Positions 49,397-58,784 of a stretch of 64,000 nt of DNA are shown here, in pieces. Source of the DNA: CAVSRC01 sp963798195. Its GTDB lineage: Bacteria > Pseudomonadota > Alphaproteobacteria > Rhizobiales > Kaistiaceae. The translations under genes were made by a program, and so were the position numbers. Each line of letters begins with the position of its first letter. The stretch's first letter is position 1. The notes beneath the pieces were generated by a model. That model saw only the letters and a list, made by a program, of their open reading frames with translations, did not search any database and had not been told where the DNA came from. Location of the stretch: the NCBI GenBank assembly GCA_963798195.1, contig CAWCSF010000007.1:1-64000 (forward strand), in the 5' to 3' direction.

Positions 49397-50659
49397 GTGC
49401 GGCGGCAACCAGTCCCGTGGACGGCCAACTGGCCGCTATCCTTTGAGACAGGCCGTTACCATTGTAACGTCGCGGCGACCGGCCGTGCCGCGCGGCTCAT
49501 TGCGGGATTCGCTTGTTTGCCCGGAATACGCAATCCACTTCAACGGTTAGTCGCCAGAATCCGGCGCCTCCGTTCGCCGATCTGGCGACCTATCGATCCC
49601 AACGGCGGCTCATGGGCCGAACTGCTGTCAGTTGACCCCATCGTCATTCATGTTTTTCCTTCGACCGGCTTTCCGCTCGGCGCGGCGAGCGTAGTCGGAC
49701 CGACGCTCAAGAAGAAGCCGGTTCATTTCCTCGTCATGCCGTCATCCACCCTGCAGGTGCCTGGTGCAAGCGACTGGCTCTCTCAGGTTGCGAAGGCCTA
49801 CCTCACTGCTCATCCACGGCACGGTGTGACCTTCGTCTGCAACACGGTTCTCGACACCGAGACAATGCAGGCCAAAGGCCTCGATGCGTTGACGATCAAT
49901 CAGAACTGTCTGGTGGACGACAGCGTCTTCCGACCATTGTCCGACGTCGAACCGGTATATGACGCCATATACAATGCCCGCTTATCGCCCAGAAAGCGTC
50001 ACCAGCTCGCGGCTCAGGTCGAAAGCCTGATTTTGACCTACTTCTACAATCCTCTTGAGGGCTCGCCGGCAGAATTTCACGCCATGCATGCTCGCTACCA
50101 GGCGATGATGCCCAAGGCGCATTTCGCGAATGAGCTGACGCCTGATGGCTGCCGATGGATTCCGGGCGAACAGATCAATCGCTATCTGGCCATGTCCCGC
50201 GTGGGCTTGTGCCTCTCGGAATTGGAAGGCGCAATGCGGGTCGCCATCGAGTATCTCTTTGCCGGCCTGCCGGTCGTCGCGACGCCCAGCCTCGGCGGTC
50301 GTGAATACTTTTTCGATGACGAATTCTGCATCATCACGGAACCCGATCCGCGCAGTGTGCGCGAAGCCGTCGATGCGGTCGTCGCCCGAAATATCCCGCG
50401 CGACTACATCCGCGCCAGGACGCTCGCGCGCGTGGAATCCGAACGCCGGAAATACATCGATTTCGTTCAGGGTCTGATCGACCGGTCCGGCGGGCGAACG
50501 CGGTTCGAGCCACGCTTCTGGCAATTCACGCGCGACAAATCGATCGTGCGCTGGCGATCGATGAAAGAGTTCGCCGCGACCGTCCATCGCGAACTCGCAA
50601 ATGACCGCGCTGGAAGAGCGGGACGCCGGGCCAGCGGCCACGTCGGCGGTCCTTCGTGA
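49397..50659 (+). CDS. Glycosyltransferase-like protein (GT4-type C-terminus)
   Basis: 420 codons from GTG 49397; the first 40 or so are weakly coding in look and the true start may be TTG 49515. The N-terminal half has VFPSTGFPLGAASVV and PVHFLVMPSSTLQVPGASDW without a known motif. The C-terminal half has the GT-B donor site: RYLAMSRVGLCLSELEGAMRVAIEYLFAGLPVVATPSLGGREYFFD, resembling EX7E glycosyltransferases. It is coupled by GTGA to a GT2 gene. A role in the same polysaccharide is likely; donor unknown. Confidence 0.7.
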   Translation: MRRQPVPWTANWPLSFETGRYHCNVAATGRAARLIAGFACLPGIRNPLQRLVARIRRLRSPIWRPIDPNGGSWAELLSVDPIVIHVFPSTGFPLGAASVVGPTLKKKPVHFLVMPSSTLQVPGASDWLSQVAKAYLTAHPRHGVTFVCNTVLDTETMQAKGLDALTINQNCLVDDSVFRPLSDVEPVYDAIYNARLSPRKRHQLAAQVESLILTYFYNPLEGSPAEFHAMHARYQAMMPKAHFANELTPDGCRWIPGEQINRYLAMSRVGLCLSELEGAMRVAIEYLFAGLPVVATPSLGGREYFFDDEFCIITEPDPRSVREAVDAVVARNIPRDYIRARTLARVESERRKYIDFVQGLIDRSGGRTRFEPRFWQFTRDKSIVRWRSMKEFAATVHRELANDRAGRAGRRASGHVGGPS

Positions 50660-51657
50660 AAGCGCCAGCGGTCTCCGTTGTCGTCCCGACCTATAATCGG
50701 GGCAGGTTCCTGCCGGATGCCATCCGCTCGGTCCAGGCGCAAACGCTCGCCGATTGGGAACTCATCATCGTCGACGACGGAAGCACCGACGAGACGCGTG
50801 ACGTGCTTGCGCCGTTCCTTGCGGCCGATTCGCGGCTGAGTTTCGTTTCCAATGCCGGAGCTTCCGGTCCGGGCGGAGCGCGCAATACAGGAATCAGGGC
50901 CGCCAAGGCCGATGCCATTGCCTTTTTGGACAGCGACGACCGCTGGTTTCCAGCGAAGCTTGCCTGTTTTAGAGACGCGCTGAGCAGCGATGCCATTCTG
51001 GTCGCGAGCGACTATGTGATCCTCGGCGACGAACCAGACCCCGGCACCATGAAGTCGTTCCTGCTCGGCACGATGGCCCCATGGTGGGAGCGCTATCCGG
51101 CCGCGGCGGCAATCATTCCCTGCACCGGGATACGCGACGATATTCAACGCATCACAGCTCCCGATCTGATGCTCTCGATGACGATCGCGGGGTTCCTCTG
51201 GATCCACACGTCCTCGGTGATGGTCCGGCGCGAGCCGTTGATGCGAGCCGGCCTGTTCGACGAGCGCCTGCAACGCACCGAAGACATCGACCTGTGGCTC
51301 AAACTGTCGAAGCTTGGCCGGTTCATCTACCTGGACGAGGTCCTTGCCACCTACGACGCCACCGGGCGGGAAGGTGCGGCCAGCGACCGTTATGGATCAC
51401 AGGCTCCGGACCGTCGGCACTCTGCCTATTCGGAAAGTCATCATCATCTGGATCTTTTGCGCCGTATCGGTCGCGACTATCCGCTGTCGACTGCGCAACA
51501 GACGCTCCTTCGGCTGCGCCTGACCGAACATCACCGCCGATGCGCACGTGCCGCCTGGCAGGACCGGCGGATGGCGGGACTGGCCCATATTCCACCGCTT
51601 CTTGTCGCGGGGGCCGTGGCGCACGTCCGGCGCGCGATGGCGCGGCTCGGCTCCTAG
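50656..51657 (+). CDS. Glycosyltransferase family 2
   Basis: 333 aa, GTG 50656 overlapping the previous stop (GTGA). GT-A fold: VSVVVPTYNRGRFLPDAIRSVQAQTLADWELIIVDDGSTDETRDVL, GPGGARNTGIRAAKADAIAFLDSDDRW, and a segment FLWIHTSSVMVRREPLMRAGLFDERLQRTEDIDLWLKLSKLG, all typical. The stop TAG at 51655-51657 overlaps the stop of the convergent SGNH gene. Confidence 0.9.
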   Translation: MKAPAVSVVVPTYNRGRFLPDAIRSVQAQTLADWELIIVDDGSTDETRDVLAPFLAADSRLSFVSNAGASGPGGARNTGIRAAKADAIAFLDSDDRWFPAKLACFRDALSSDAILVASDYVILGDEPDPGTMKSFLLGTMAPWWERYPAAAAIIPCTGIRDDIQRITAPDLMLSMTIAGFLWIHTSSVMVRREPLMRAGLFDERLQRTEDIDLWLKLSKLGRFIYLDEVLATYDATGREGAASDRYGSQAPDRRHSAYSESHHHLDLLRRIGRDYPLSTAQQTLLRLRLTEHHRRCARAAWQDRRMAGLAHIPPLLVAGAVAHVRRAMARLGS

Positions 51658-52845
51658 CTGGACAGCATGCGCCGAATGCGCCTCCCGATGCGCAGCCGGT
51701 AATTGCGTGCGAGGCGGCCGAACGAGTAGGGCAGGGATGACAGCGCCTCGATCGCGGGGTCGACTTCGGGCAAGGTTCCAAGATTCAGCGGCAGATCGCC
51801 GTAGCTCGGCGCCGAGAATGCGTGTTGCTCCGAACGCGTTCGAGTGATGAGTGCGCCCTCGATCTCGATCTCGCCGTAGCGGCCGGGCAGCGTCGGTTTG
51901 ACCTCCAGTGTTTTCTCGCTGGGCGCGCGATCCTTGTCCACGATCTCGACCGTCACGCCCTCCGGCCCGCCGGTGATGGGTGCAGCCATGTCCACGAGTA
52001 TCGAAGAATAAATGTCGGGTTGGTTCTTGCGCCAGTAGATTGTCAGCGCCTTGATCGCTTCGTTGCCGCCGCCGCGGATGGCGACCGTACCGCCTTTGGC
52101 GCCCGTATTGATCATCAGCGCGGCAATCCGCTCTTGATCGGTGACGTCCAGACGAAGCGTCTCCCCTGTCCGCAAGCTGCCGAATGTTGCGCTGCGTAAA
52201 CTCGATTCGCGATCGACCAGTCTCTCCGGGGGAAAGAGTTCTGGATGCCGGAACCACACGCCATCCCATGACATCGGCGGTTTGGGTGGTTACGGTCGCC
52301 GTTGTGACCGTCAGTCGCTCCAGGATAGTCGAAAGCAGGCCGCCTACCACAGCGGCGGCGCGAGCCGAAATATGGGCGCCGTCCTCGTGGGTCAAGGCCA
52401 ACGCGCTTCCTCCGCGCCGTATCGCGGCGAGAAATACCTCGCGCAGATCGATGAAATTTATGCCGGCGGCGACGCATAGCTGCTCATGCGCGCGCTTGCC
52501 GAATGCTGTGTAGTCAACGTTGAGATCGGCCGGCATGAGGAGCACTATCGGCAGATAATTCCTTGAGCGGAGTTCGCTCGTGATCGTGCTCAAGTTGTTC
52601 TGGATCACCAAAGGCCAGTTTGCATCTGTGAACACCGACGCCGCGTAGCCATCGTTGAGCGAGAAATCTATGAGGGCGACGCCTTTTGCCGTCGGAGGAA
52701 CTTGTGGCAGCACGTAAAGGCCAAGGCTGCTGGTGCATGCGCCAAGAGAAAGATTGCGGAGGTTGATCCCGGAATCCGTTCGAATGCTGCGGACGAAAGA
52801 ATCCGGGCGAATGCAGTTGGAAGTGCCGAGAATTACAAGATCCAT
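51654..52845 (-). pseudogene. SGNH/GDSL-like hydrolase with C-terminal beta domain, frameshifted
   Basis: The most likely start is ATG 52845 (MDLVILGTSNC...), because the family core begins immediately there; upstream ATGs at 52908 and 52917 are possible. In the first frame there are SGNH motifs: GTSN (nucleophile Ser), the NLSLGA strand, Asn in DFSLNDGY and EDGAH (catalytic Asp/His). At about 52265-52275 the frame changes: the first frame continues as an unlikely Arg-rich tail to 51397, while the alternative frame continues as a coherent C-terminal region (MSWDGVWFRHPELFPPERL ... LRIGRRIRRMLSS) and stops at 51654. A single extra base fits. It could be an acyl- or acetyl-transferring or -removing enzyme for the polysaccharide. 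Confidence 0.68.
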
Positions 52846-52981
52846 CGTGGGTCGACCGAGACCTGCCGGAGCGGCGGGAACAGTCGTGTCTGCATGACTT
52901 TCAACCATGGACAGCAAACTCCCGATGCTTCAACACGGTGGACGCCCGGCCAACGCGCAAGGCGAGACGGGATGCAGGATC

Positions 52982-54244
52982 ATGTTGGAGCGGCCGCCAT
53001 CTGAGTCCTCCCGGACCGATCCGCAGCCGATCGACCATAGCTACCTGCTCGTCACACATATCCCGTCTTATGTCGACGAAGACGGCGGCATCTGGCTCAA
53101 TCGCTTGTGGCATCGGGATTTCGTCCGTCATCTGACGTATCTGCGGCGCCTGACGCTGGCGAGCCCGAAATATCCGATTTCGTCGGCGGTAAGGTCGGAT
53201 GTCGTGCGGGTCGATGTTCCGCCCGGAAGCGAACTCCGATTCGAGGCGCTCCCCGGGCAGGACACGAAGCGCCATGCATTGAAGCGACTTCCCGCGACGG
53301 CGGCAGCCCTGTGGAGAGCCGTTGGTTCGGCCGGGATCGTGCACGCGGGCATGGTCGGCTGGCCGTATCCGGTCGGGTGGCTCGCGAGTCTGTTCTCGGT
53401 CATTCGACGGAAGCCGTTGGTCATTATTGTCGAAAGCGTCCCCTGGCGCTTGGTCGATGGTGAAGACCGGGGAAGGCGCGCGCGGGTTTGGTCTGCTTTG
53501 TGCGAAGCCGCGGCACGCTGGTGCGTAAACCACGCCAGCATCAGTTTCTACACCCAGCCAAGCTACCGGGCGACGCTGCTCACCCGCGCAAGGGGGCCGT
53601 GCTTCATCGCGCCGGCAAGCTGGATCGACGAAGAAGATATTCTCGACGACGAGGCTGCGGGACGAGCCTGGAAAGAGAAGGGGCAGAGGGAGCGCAGACG
53701 TTTCCTCTTTGCCGGCCGACTGGTCCGCGAGAAAGGCGTCGGAACGTTGCTGGCTGCTATCGGAATACTTTCGGGTCGTGGAGTTCCCGTGGATATCGAC
53801 ATCATCGGGGCGGGGCCTCTGTTCGGCGGCTGCGCCGCGGCCGCCGAACGATACGACATCCCGAAGGTGCGCCTGATGGAGCCGGTCGCTGCCGGCGCGG
53901 CGTTCCTTGCAATCCTGGGGACATACGATGCGGTGCTGATACCGAGCCTCAGCGACGAGCAGCCACGCATCCTGTTCGACGCCTATGCGCGCGCAGTACC
54001 GGTAATTGCTGCAAATACCGATGGCCTCAGGCAACACGTGAACCCGGAGACGACCGGTTGGCTCACGCCGCCTGGCGACGCGGCGGCGCTGGCGGATGCC
54101 ATGGAAGAGGCTGCGTCGACGCGTGCCGGCCTGGAACGGCGTGGGCTTGCGGCGCTTGAGGTGGCGCGAGCGACAACCCACCGTCGCATGCATCTTGATC
54201 GCTGGCGGCACCTGATCGAGCAGTTCGGCCCCGGCTCCGCGTAA
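52982..54244 (+). CDS. Glycosyltransferase, GT4 family
   Basis: 420 aa from ATG 52982; the frame is open to 52907, where ATG lies inside a CCATGG shared with the divergent gene's alternative start. Conserved sequence begins at HSYLLVTHIPSYVDEDGGIWL. GT-B core: RFLFAGRLVREKGVGTLLAAIGIL and DIDIIGAGPLFGG, then YDAVLIPSLSDEQPRILFDAYARAVPVIAANTDGL with the donor-binding EX7E-like stretch. No membrane segment. It probably adds a sugar to the repeat unit. Confidence 0.85.
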   Translation: MLERPPSESSRTDPQPIDHSYLLVTHIPSYVDEDGGIWLNRLWHRDFVRHLTYLRRLTLASPKYPISSAVRSDVVRVDVPPGSELRFEALPGQDTKRHALKRLPATAAALWRAVGSAGIVHAGMVGWPYPVGWLASLFSVIRRKPLVIIVESVPWRLVDGEDRGRRARVWSALCEAAARWCVNHASISFYTQPSYRATLLTRARGPCFIAPASWIDEEDILDDEAAGRAWKEKGQRERRRFLFAGRLVREKGVGTLLAAIGILSGRGVPVDIDIIGAGPLFGGCAAAAERYDIPKVRLMEPVAAGAAFLAILGTYDAVLIPSLSDEQPRILFDAYARAVPVIAANTDGLRQHVNPETTGWLTPPGDAAALADAMEEAASTRAGLERRGLAALEVARATTHRRMHLDRWRHLIEQFGPGSA

Positions 54245-54265
54245 CGCCGCTGAGAGTAGCTGCCA

Positions 54266-55456
54266 CTATCCGCTTCGCCCATCGAATGCGAGGCGGCGCG
54301 ACGCGGCTTCCGGCACATGCGGGACGTTCACGTCGAGCGCCTGCAGAACGCAGGGCAGACGCGTCTCCCGGGAGAATTCGCGTGCAATCCGCGCCGCCGC
54401 CGCTTGTCCCATTGCCTGCCGCGTCTCGATGGAGCTTGAGACAAGGCCGTGCAACGCAGCGGCAAGCTCCGCAGGGCTCGTCAGGTCGGCGAGAACACCG
54501 GTCTTTCCGCTGTCGATGAGTCTGCGCGTGCCCGACATGGGATGGGCAAGACAAGGCAGGCCCATGGCCATCGCCTCCATCAGGGCCAGCGGAAATCCCT
54601 CGACCAGGCTTGGCAGGACAAACACGTCACATGCGGCCAGGGCCGCCTGAGGCGTCTCTAGCCAACCGCAGAAGCGCACGCGGTCGGCGACGCCCAGCTT
54701 GCGGGCCAGTTCAGTCAGCTCCTGCCGCTTCCAGCCGTCGCCGACGATTGCAAGTTCGATCGATGCCCCCTGAAAATCGGGGAGCATTGCAAACGCCTGC
54801 AAGAGAACATCGATCCGCTTTTCAGGCGCCACGCGCCCCGCGTAGCCGATGACAATATTCTCTGGTGCAAGTCCGAACGCGGCGCGGGCGTCGCGGCGGT
54901 CGTTTTCACGTACTGGGCTGAACTGGGTGTGCACCCAGTTGAGGCAGGTAGCGATCTTGGCTCTCGGAAAACCAAAATTCTGAACAGCCAACGTGGTGAT
55001 TTCTTCCGAAACCGCAATCGATCGCCGGATCAGGGCCCCACTGACTCGGCCATAGAGGCGCGGGGGGAAGGGCGATGCCCAAGGTCCCGTCCACGGGCGA
55101 TGATCGATGGTGTAAACACGCCTGCCGATGCTGGCGACGATGGCAAGTTCCGCCAACCGCGACTCGGCAAAGGCGCCGCGACACAGCACCACATCGAACC
55201 GCGTGCCGATACGGCGGCGTGCTGCCCACAGGCTTCGAGCCAGCGCTTTGGTCCCGCTGTTGTCCGCAACGTCGACTGCTATATCCCGGTTGGAGAGCAG
55301 CCCCGTGAAGAAGTCGACCGACCGGCAGATGATCGAAACATCGCAGCCGAGAGCGGCGCAGGCCTCGACTACGTCGGCGGTGTGAATGTGAAGTCCGCCT
55401 GGCTCGGACGTGCCGCCGACAAAGACGAGGTGCCGTATCTCGATTGCATCAGACAT
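54266..55456 (-). CDS. Glycosyltransferase, GT4 family
   Basis: 396 aa, ATG 55456 overlapping the stop of the upstream gene by eight bases. N-terminal FVGGTSEPGGLHIHTADVVEACAALG is the acceptor side, and the C-terminal GT-B donor site has IVIGYAGRVAPEKRIDVLLQAFAML, AIVGDGWKRQELTELARKLG, VRFCGWLETPQAALAACDVFVLPSLVEGFPLALMEAMAMGLPC with EX7E. It is the third gene of a coupled GT group in minus orientation. Confidence 0.9.
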   Translation of the reverse strand: MSDAIEIRHLVFVGGTSEPGGLHIHTADVVEACAALGCDVSIICRSVDFFTGLLSNRDIAVDVADNSGTKALARSLWAARRRIGTRFDVVLCRGAFAESRLAELAIVASIGRRVYTIDHRPWTGPWASPFPPRLYGRVSGALIRRSIAVSEEITTLAVQNFGFPRAKIATCLNWVHTQFSPVRENDRRDARAAFGLAPENIVIGYAGRVAPEKRIDVLLQAFAMLPDFQGASIELAIVGDGWKRQELTELARKLGVADRVRFCGWLETPQAALAACDVFVLPSLVEGFPLALMEAMAMGLPCLAHPMSGTRRLIDSGKTGVLADLTSPAELAAALHGLVSSSIETRQAMGQAAAARIAREFSRETRLPCVLQALDVNVPHVPEAASRRLAFDGRSG

Positions 55457-57788
55457 GCTGAGCGGCGGTCAATGACGGCTTCGATGCGCTACCGATCTCG
55501 GCCGTGGTCGGCTGGTCCACGAATTCGAATTGAGGCGTATGTCGACCCTCGTCGCCGATCAGCACGCCGGCACACAGCATCCGCAGGCGCTCTGCGATCC
55601 GCGCGGCAGAATAGACTTCCTCGACTCGCCTCCGCGCGGCCCGCCCGATCCGATCCGCGAGTCCCATGTCGGACAACACCGCCACACAAGCGTCGGCGAA
55701 CTCGGCGGCTGCGTCGGCGATCATGATCTCCCGGCCCGGCGCGAAGGCCAGCCCCTCGGCTCCGACCTCCGTCGAAACAACCGGTCGTGCGTATGATGCG
55801 GCCTCCAGTACCTTGATGCGGGTCCCGCTGCCGAACCGGACCGGGCAGACGACCAGGCGCGCTTCCCCGTACACTGCCGAAAGATCATCGACAAATCCGC
55901 ATACCTCGATCCCCGCCTCCTCCGAGCTGACGCCCAGAGACTCGGTATCTTGCCCCACGATCTTCAGGCGCGCGTCAGGGAGTCTCTCACGCACACGTGG
56001 CCACACCTCCTCGGTCAGCCAGAAGATTGCATCGCGGTTTGGAGGATATCGCGCGATCCCGACAAAGACTGCTGTCGGATCGTTTGTGATCGACGAGTTT
56101 TTAGCCGGCGATACGGCGGTATTCGGTATTGTCGCAATCGCGACGCCGTGGCAAATGCGCTGAAGTCGCTCCCTGTCCAGGTTCGAGCAGACAAGAAGGC
56201 AGCTTGCCAGCTTTCCTGTCTGTCTTTCCGCGCGGCGTGCGAGCAGCATTCGCGCGGCTCGAACGCCTTCTTCTTTGTCGAATCGCACCGAAACTGACCG
56301 GCGCTCGAACTTGCCGTGCTCGAGATCGTCGACATCCACGACCACGGGCGGCAGCGGAATGTTCGCGCGCATCAGACAAGCCCCGCCGCCTAGCCGATGG
56401 GCAAAGATGAGGTCGGGCTGCAGTTCCTGAAGCAACTCGCGAAGCTCGTCCGCTTGCTCGCGGCGCGACGTGCGCAAAGTCGGCGACCCGCCAAAGAATC
56501 CGACTGCGCCACGCAGGATCCAATAGGCGTCACGTAATCTGTCGAGTGCGGTGCGTGCGCCGCCCACAACGATAAATTTCATGACGCCGTCGATCTGCCA
56601 GGCTTTCCGCGCTGCGGCGATCTGCTCCGGCTTCGGCGTCTCTGCCACGAAAAACACCACGTCCATCGGCCCGAGAGGGCGCAGGGCATCCACATGGCGG
56701 CGAAGTCGCTGGAAAGCGCCAAAGACGTCTCGTGCCGGATCGCCCGGGAAGAACTCTGTCAGGAGAAGGATGCGAGGCGCTCGGTCTCCATCGGAATCCG
56801 GAGACACCATATGGATTCGTCCCATCGGCGCCGCGTCATAGCGATGGCCGGCCACGGCCGCGATATCGACGGCATTCCCGACAAGCAGACCGCCGAGCCC
56901 GGCCGCGGTCGCCCTGCGCCAATCACGCGCGCGAAGGGCAGCGCGGAGTTCGACCAGGGCCAGGCGAACCAGGTGGCGCCTGGCGCTCAGCGCGGTCTGC
57001 CGGCGGGCCGGTGGCGAGATCAACTCCCGCGCGCTCGCGATGCAGCGCCTGGCTTCAAGCCACGGGGCGAGCCCGCGAGCCAGCGACGCTGTCGTGCTCC
57101 GTTCGTGGGTCCGATAGTCAGCAAGCGGTGCTGGGTCGTACCACAGCGGGTACCTCGCGGCGATGCGCTGCCACATGTCGCGATCGAGACAATAGGAATA
57201 GGCGTCGTCGAAGCCGCCCAGCCGCTCGTAGACCGAACGCTTCACGACAATTGCCGCGCACTGGATGGCCAGATTTGCAACGACATATTCCAGCCAGTCG
57301 GCGAGCAGTCCTGGTTCGGTGCGGTCAAGATGTCCGTGGCGTAACACCCTGCCGTCGGCGGTGATGAACCGGTGCTGTGTGAAGCATGCGCCGATCGTTG
57401 GCTCGGCTGCGAAGCCGGCTGCCACCGCCTCGTAGAATTGAGGCCGGACCTGGTCGTCCTGGTGCAGAATGTGGACAAAATGCCCGCGCGACAGCTCGAG
57501 ACACCTGTTCCAGTTGCCTGCCAGCCCGGCGCGCGATGAGAACCGGTGTATCCCTATCCCCGACGCCGCGCATTCGCGCCGGAAAGCGTTCGCGTTTTCA
57601 CCTGCCAGACCTTCAGACCCATCTTCGACCAGGTCGATTTGCATATCGGCTCCCGCTGCGCGGGCGGCGAGCGGGCCGGCAAGTGCTTGCCGGAGAAAAT
57701 TCAGGTCAGGCCGATAAATCGGAATCATCACCGACCAGAGGGGGCGTTGCACATCGGGCGAAACGGGAGGAAGCCGAGGCGCCCTCAC
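55449..57788 (-). CDS. Two-domain glycosyltransferase (GT2 plus GT4)
   Basis: 779 aa from GTG 57788, which overlaps the previous stop as GTGA; the longer frame from 57845 would overlap it by 61 bases. N-terminal GT-A domain (about 17-270): PLWSVMIPIYRPDLNFLRQAL, LVEDGSEGL, GLAGNWNRCLELSRGHFVHILHQDDQV. After a linker of about 70 residues a GT-B domain follows (about 340-750): RILLLTEFFPGDPARDVFGAFQRLR, AVFVGIARYPPNRDAIFW, ARLVVCPVRFGSGTRIKVLEAASYARPVVSTEVGAEGLAF. A dual-function enzyme that adds two different sugars in sequence is plausible. Confidence 0.9.
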   Translation of the reverse strand: MRAPRLPPVSPDVQRPLWSVMIPIYRPDLNFLRQALAGPLAARAAGADMQIDLVEDGSEGLAGENANAFRRECAASGIGIHRFSSRAGLAGNWNRCLELSRGHFVHILHQDDQVRPQFYEAVAAGFAAEPTIGACFTQHRFITADGRVLRHGHLDRTEPGLLADWLEYVVANLAIQCAAIVVKRSVYERLGGFDDAYSYCLDRDMWQRIAARYPLWYDPAPLADYRTHERSTTASLARGLAPWLEARRCIASARELISPPARRQTALSARRHLVRLALVELRAALRARDWRRATAAGLGGLLVGNAVDIAAVAGHRYDAAPMGRIHMVSPDSDGDRAPRILLLTEFFPGDPARDVFGAFQRLRRHVDALRPLGPMDVVFFVAETPKPEQIAAARKAWQIDGVMKFIVVGGARTALDRLRDAYWILRGAVGFFGGSPTLRTSRREQADELRELLQELQPDLIFAHRLGGGACLMRANIPLPPVVVDVDDLEHGKFERRSVSVRFDKEEGVRAARMLLARRAERQTGKLASCLLVCSNLDRERLQRICHGVAIATIPNTAVSPAKNSSITNDPTAVFVGIARYPPNRDAIFWLTEEVWPRVRERLPDARLKIVGQDTESLGVSSEEAGIEVCGFVDDLSAVYGEARLVVCPVRFGSGTRIKVLEAASYARPVVSTEVGAEGLAFAPGREIMIADAAAEFADACVAVLSDMGLADRIGRAARRRVEEVYSAARIAERLRMLCAGVLIGDEGRHTPQFEFVDQPTTAEIGSASKPSLTAAQHV

Positions 57789-58708
57789 GAATGTCTCCGG
57801 TATTCTTCGACGCGAAAGCCAACGCTGTGAATGATCTTGCCACACTCCTCACAGGCCCGGATCAGGTGGTTCACCGCCTGCCGGCGCGAGCCATGCCAAC
57901 GTGTGGTGGCTGCCGCCGCTTCCCGCGCGCCGGTCATGGCGGCTTGAGCGTTGCGGCGAAGGACGCCGGCGACGCCGGTCGGTTGCCACGTGGCAGACAC
58001 GATTGTGCCTCCATTACGGAGCGCCCGCCGCACGACCCATCGCAGGGTCGCGCGCGCAGCGGGCCGGTGCTCGGTGACGCCCGCCTCGGCAGACGCCACA
58101 ATGCGCGCGCCCGCATCAGCCATGCGCTTGAAGAGATCGCTGTCCTCGCCGCCTGTTAAATCGAAGCGAGGCAAGAAGGGGCCGCCCGGCATTCCGGGGA
58201 GAGATCGGCGATTGATATAGGCGTTGGCCGTGCCCGCGGCGTGCCAGGGCAGGCTCGTCCCGTCAGCCACGGGCGCGCTGACAAACAGGCTGCATGTCCT
58301 GATGTAGTCGGGGACGCTGCTGTCGAAGGTTCTGGCGACCGGACCGATCACGACATCGGCGCCCGTTCGCCGCGCGACGCGGTCGAGGGCGGCCAGCCAG
58401 CCGGAACTCGCTTCTTCGTCATCGTCGATGAACGCAAGGTAGGGCGCCGCCGCCGCTGCCACGGCGCGATTGCGGACGCTGGCGAGTCCGCGAACCGGCT
58501 CCACAAGGTACGTCACCGGCAGGTCTTTGAATCCGGTAACTGTGGGCTCTGCCGAACGCTCGCGATCATTGTCGACGACGATGATCTCGAACGGCGGAGC
58601 ATTTTCCTGACGGCCGATGGACCGGAGGAGGCGGGCCAGACCCTGAGGTCGCCGATGGGTCGCGATGCAGATGCTCGCGGTTTTCCGCGACACGTCAGAC
58701 AGGGCCAT
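57785..58708 (-). CDS. Glycosyltransferase family 2
   Basis: 307 aa. GT-A fold: ASICIATHRRPQGLARLLRSI, FEIIVVDNDRERSAEP, GLASVRNRAVAAAAAPYLAFIDDDEEAS with the D-D-D metal-binding stretch, and a C-terminal half with RFDLTGGEDSDLFKRMADAGARI. The stop overlaps the GTG start of the two-domain enzyme. It is the first gene of a three-gene coupled GT operon and is divergent from another GT2 gene (76 bases between start codons). Confidence 0.88.
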   Translation of the reverse strand: MALSDVSRKTASICIATHRRPQGLARLLRSIGRQENAPPFEIIVVDNDRERSAEPTVTGFKDLPVTYLVEPVRGLASVRNRAVAAAAAPYLAFIDDDEEASSGWLAALDRVARRTGADVVIGPVARTFDSSVPDYIRTCSLFVSAPVADGTSLPWHAAGTANAYINRRSLPGMPGGPFLPRFDLTGGEDSDLFKRMADAGARIVASAEAGVTEHRPAARATLRWVVRRALRNGGTIVSATWQPTGVAGVLRRNAQAAMTGAREAAAATTRWHGSRRQAVNHLIRACEECGKIIHSVGFRVEEYRRHS

Positions 58709-58784
58709 TCTGGTCAGCGGGCTGTTTCGATTCCCGGATGGGCTGTATCACATAGGCAGGCTTCATTCGGTTGGTCCAGTTCGT

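Noticed and set aside
52901..54211. Minus-strand open frame of 436 codons
   Set aside because: Antisense to the GT4 gene; no motif, and Arg/Pro-rich.
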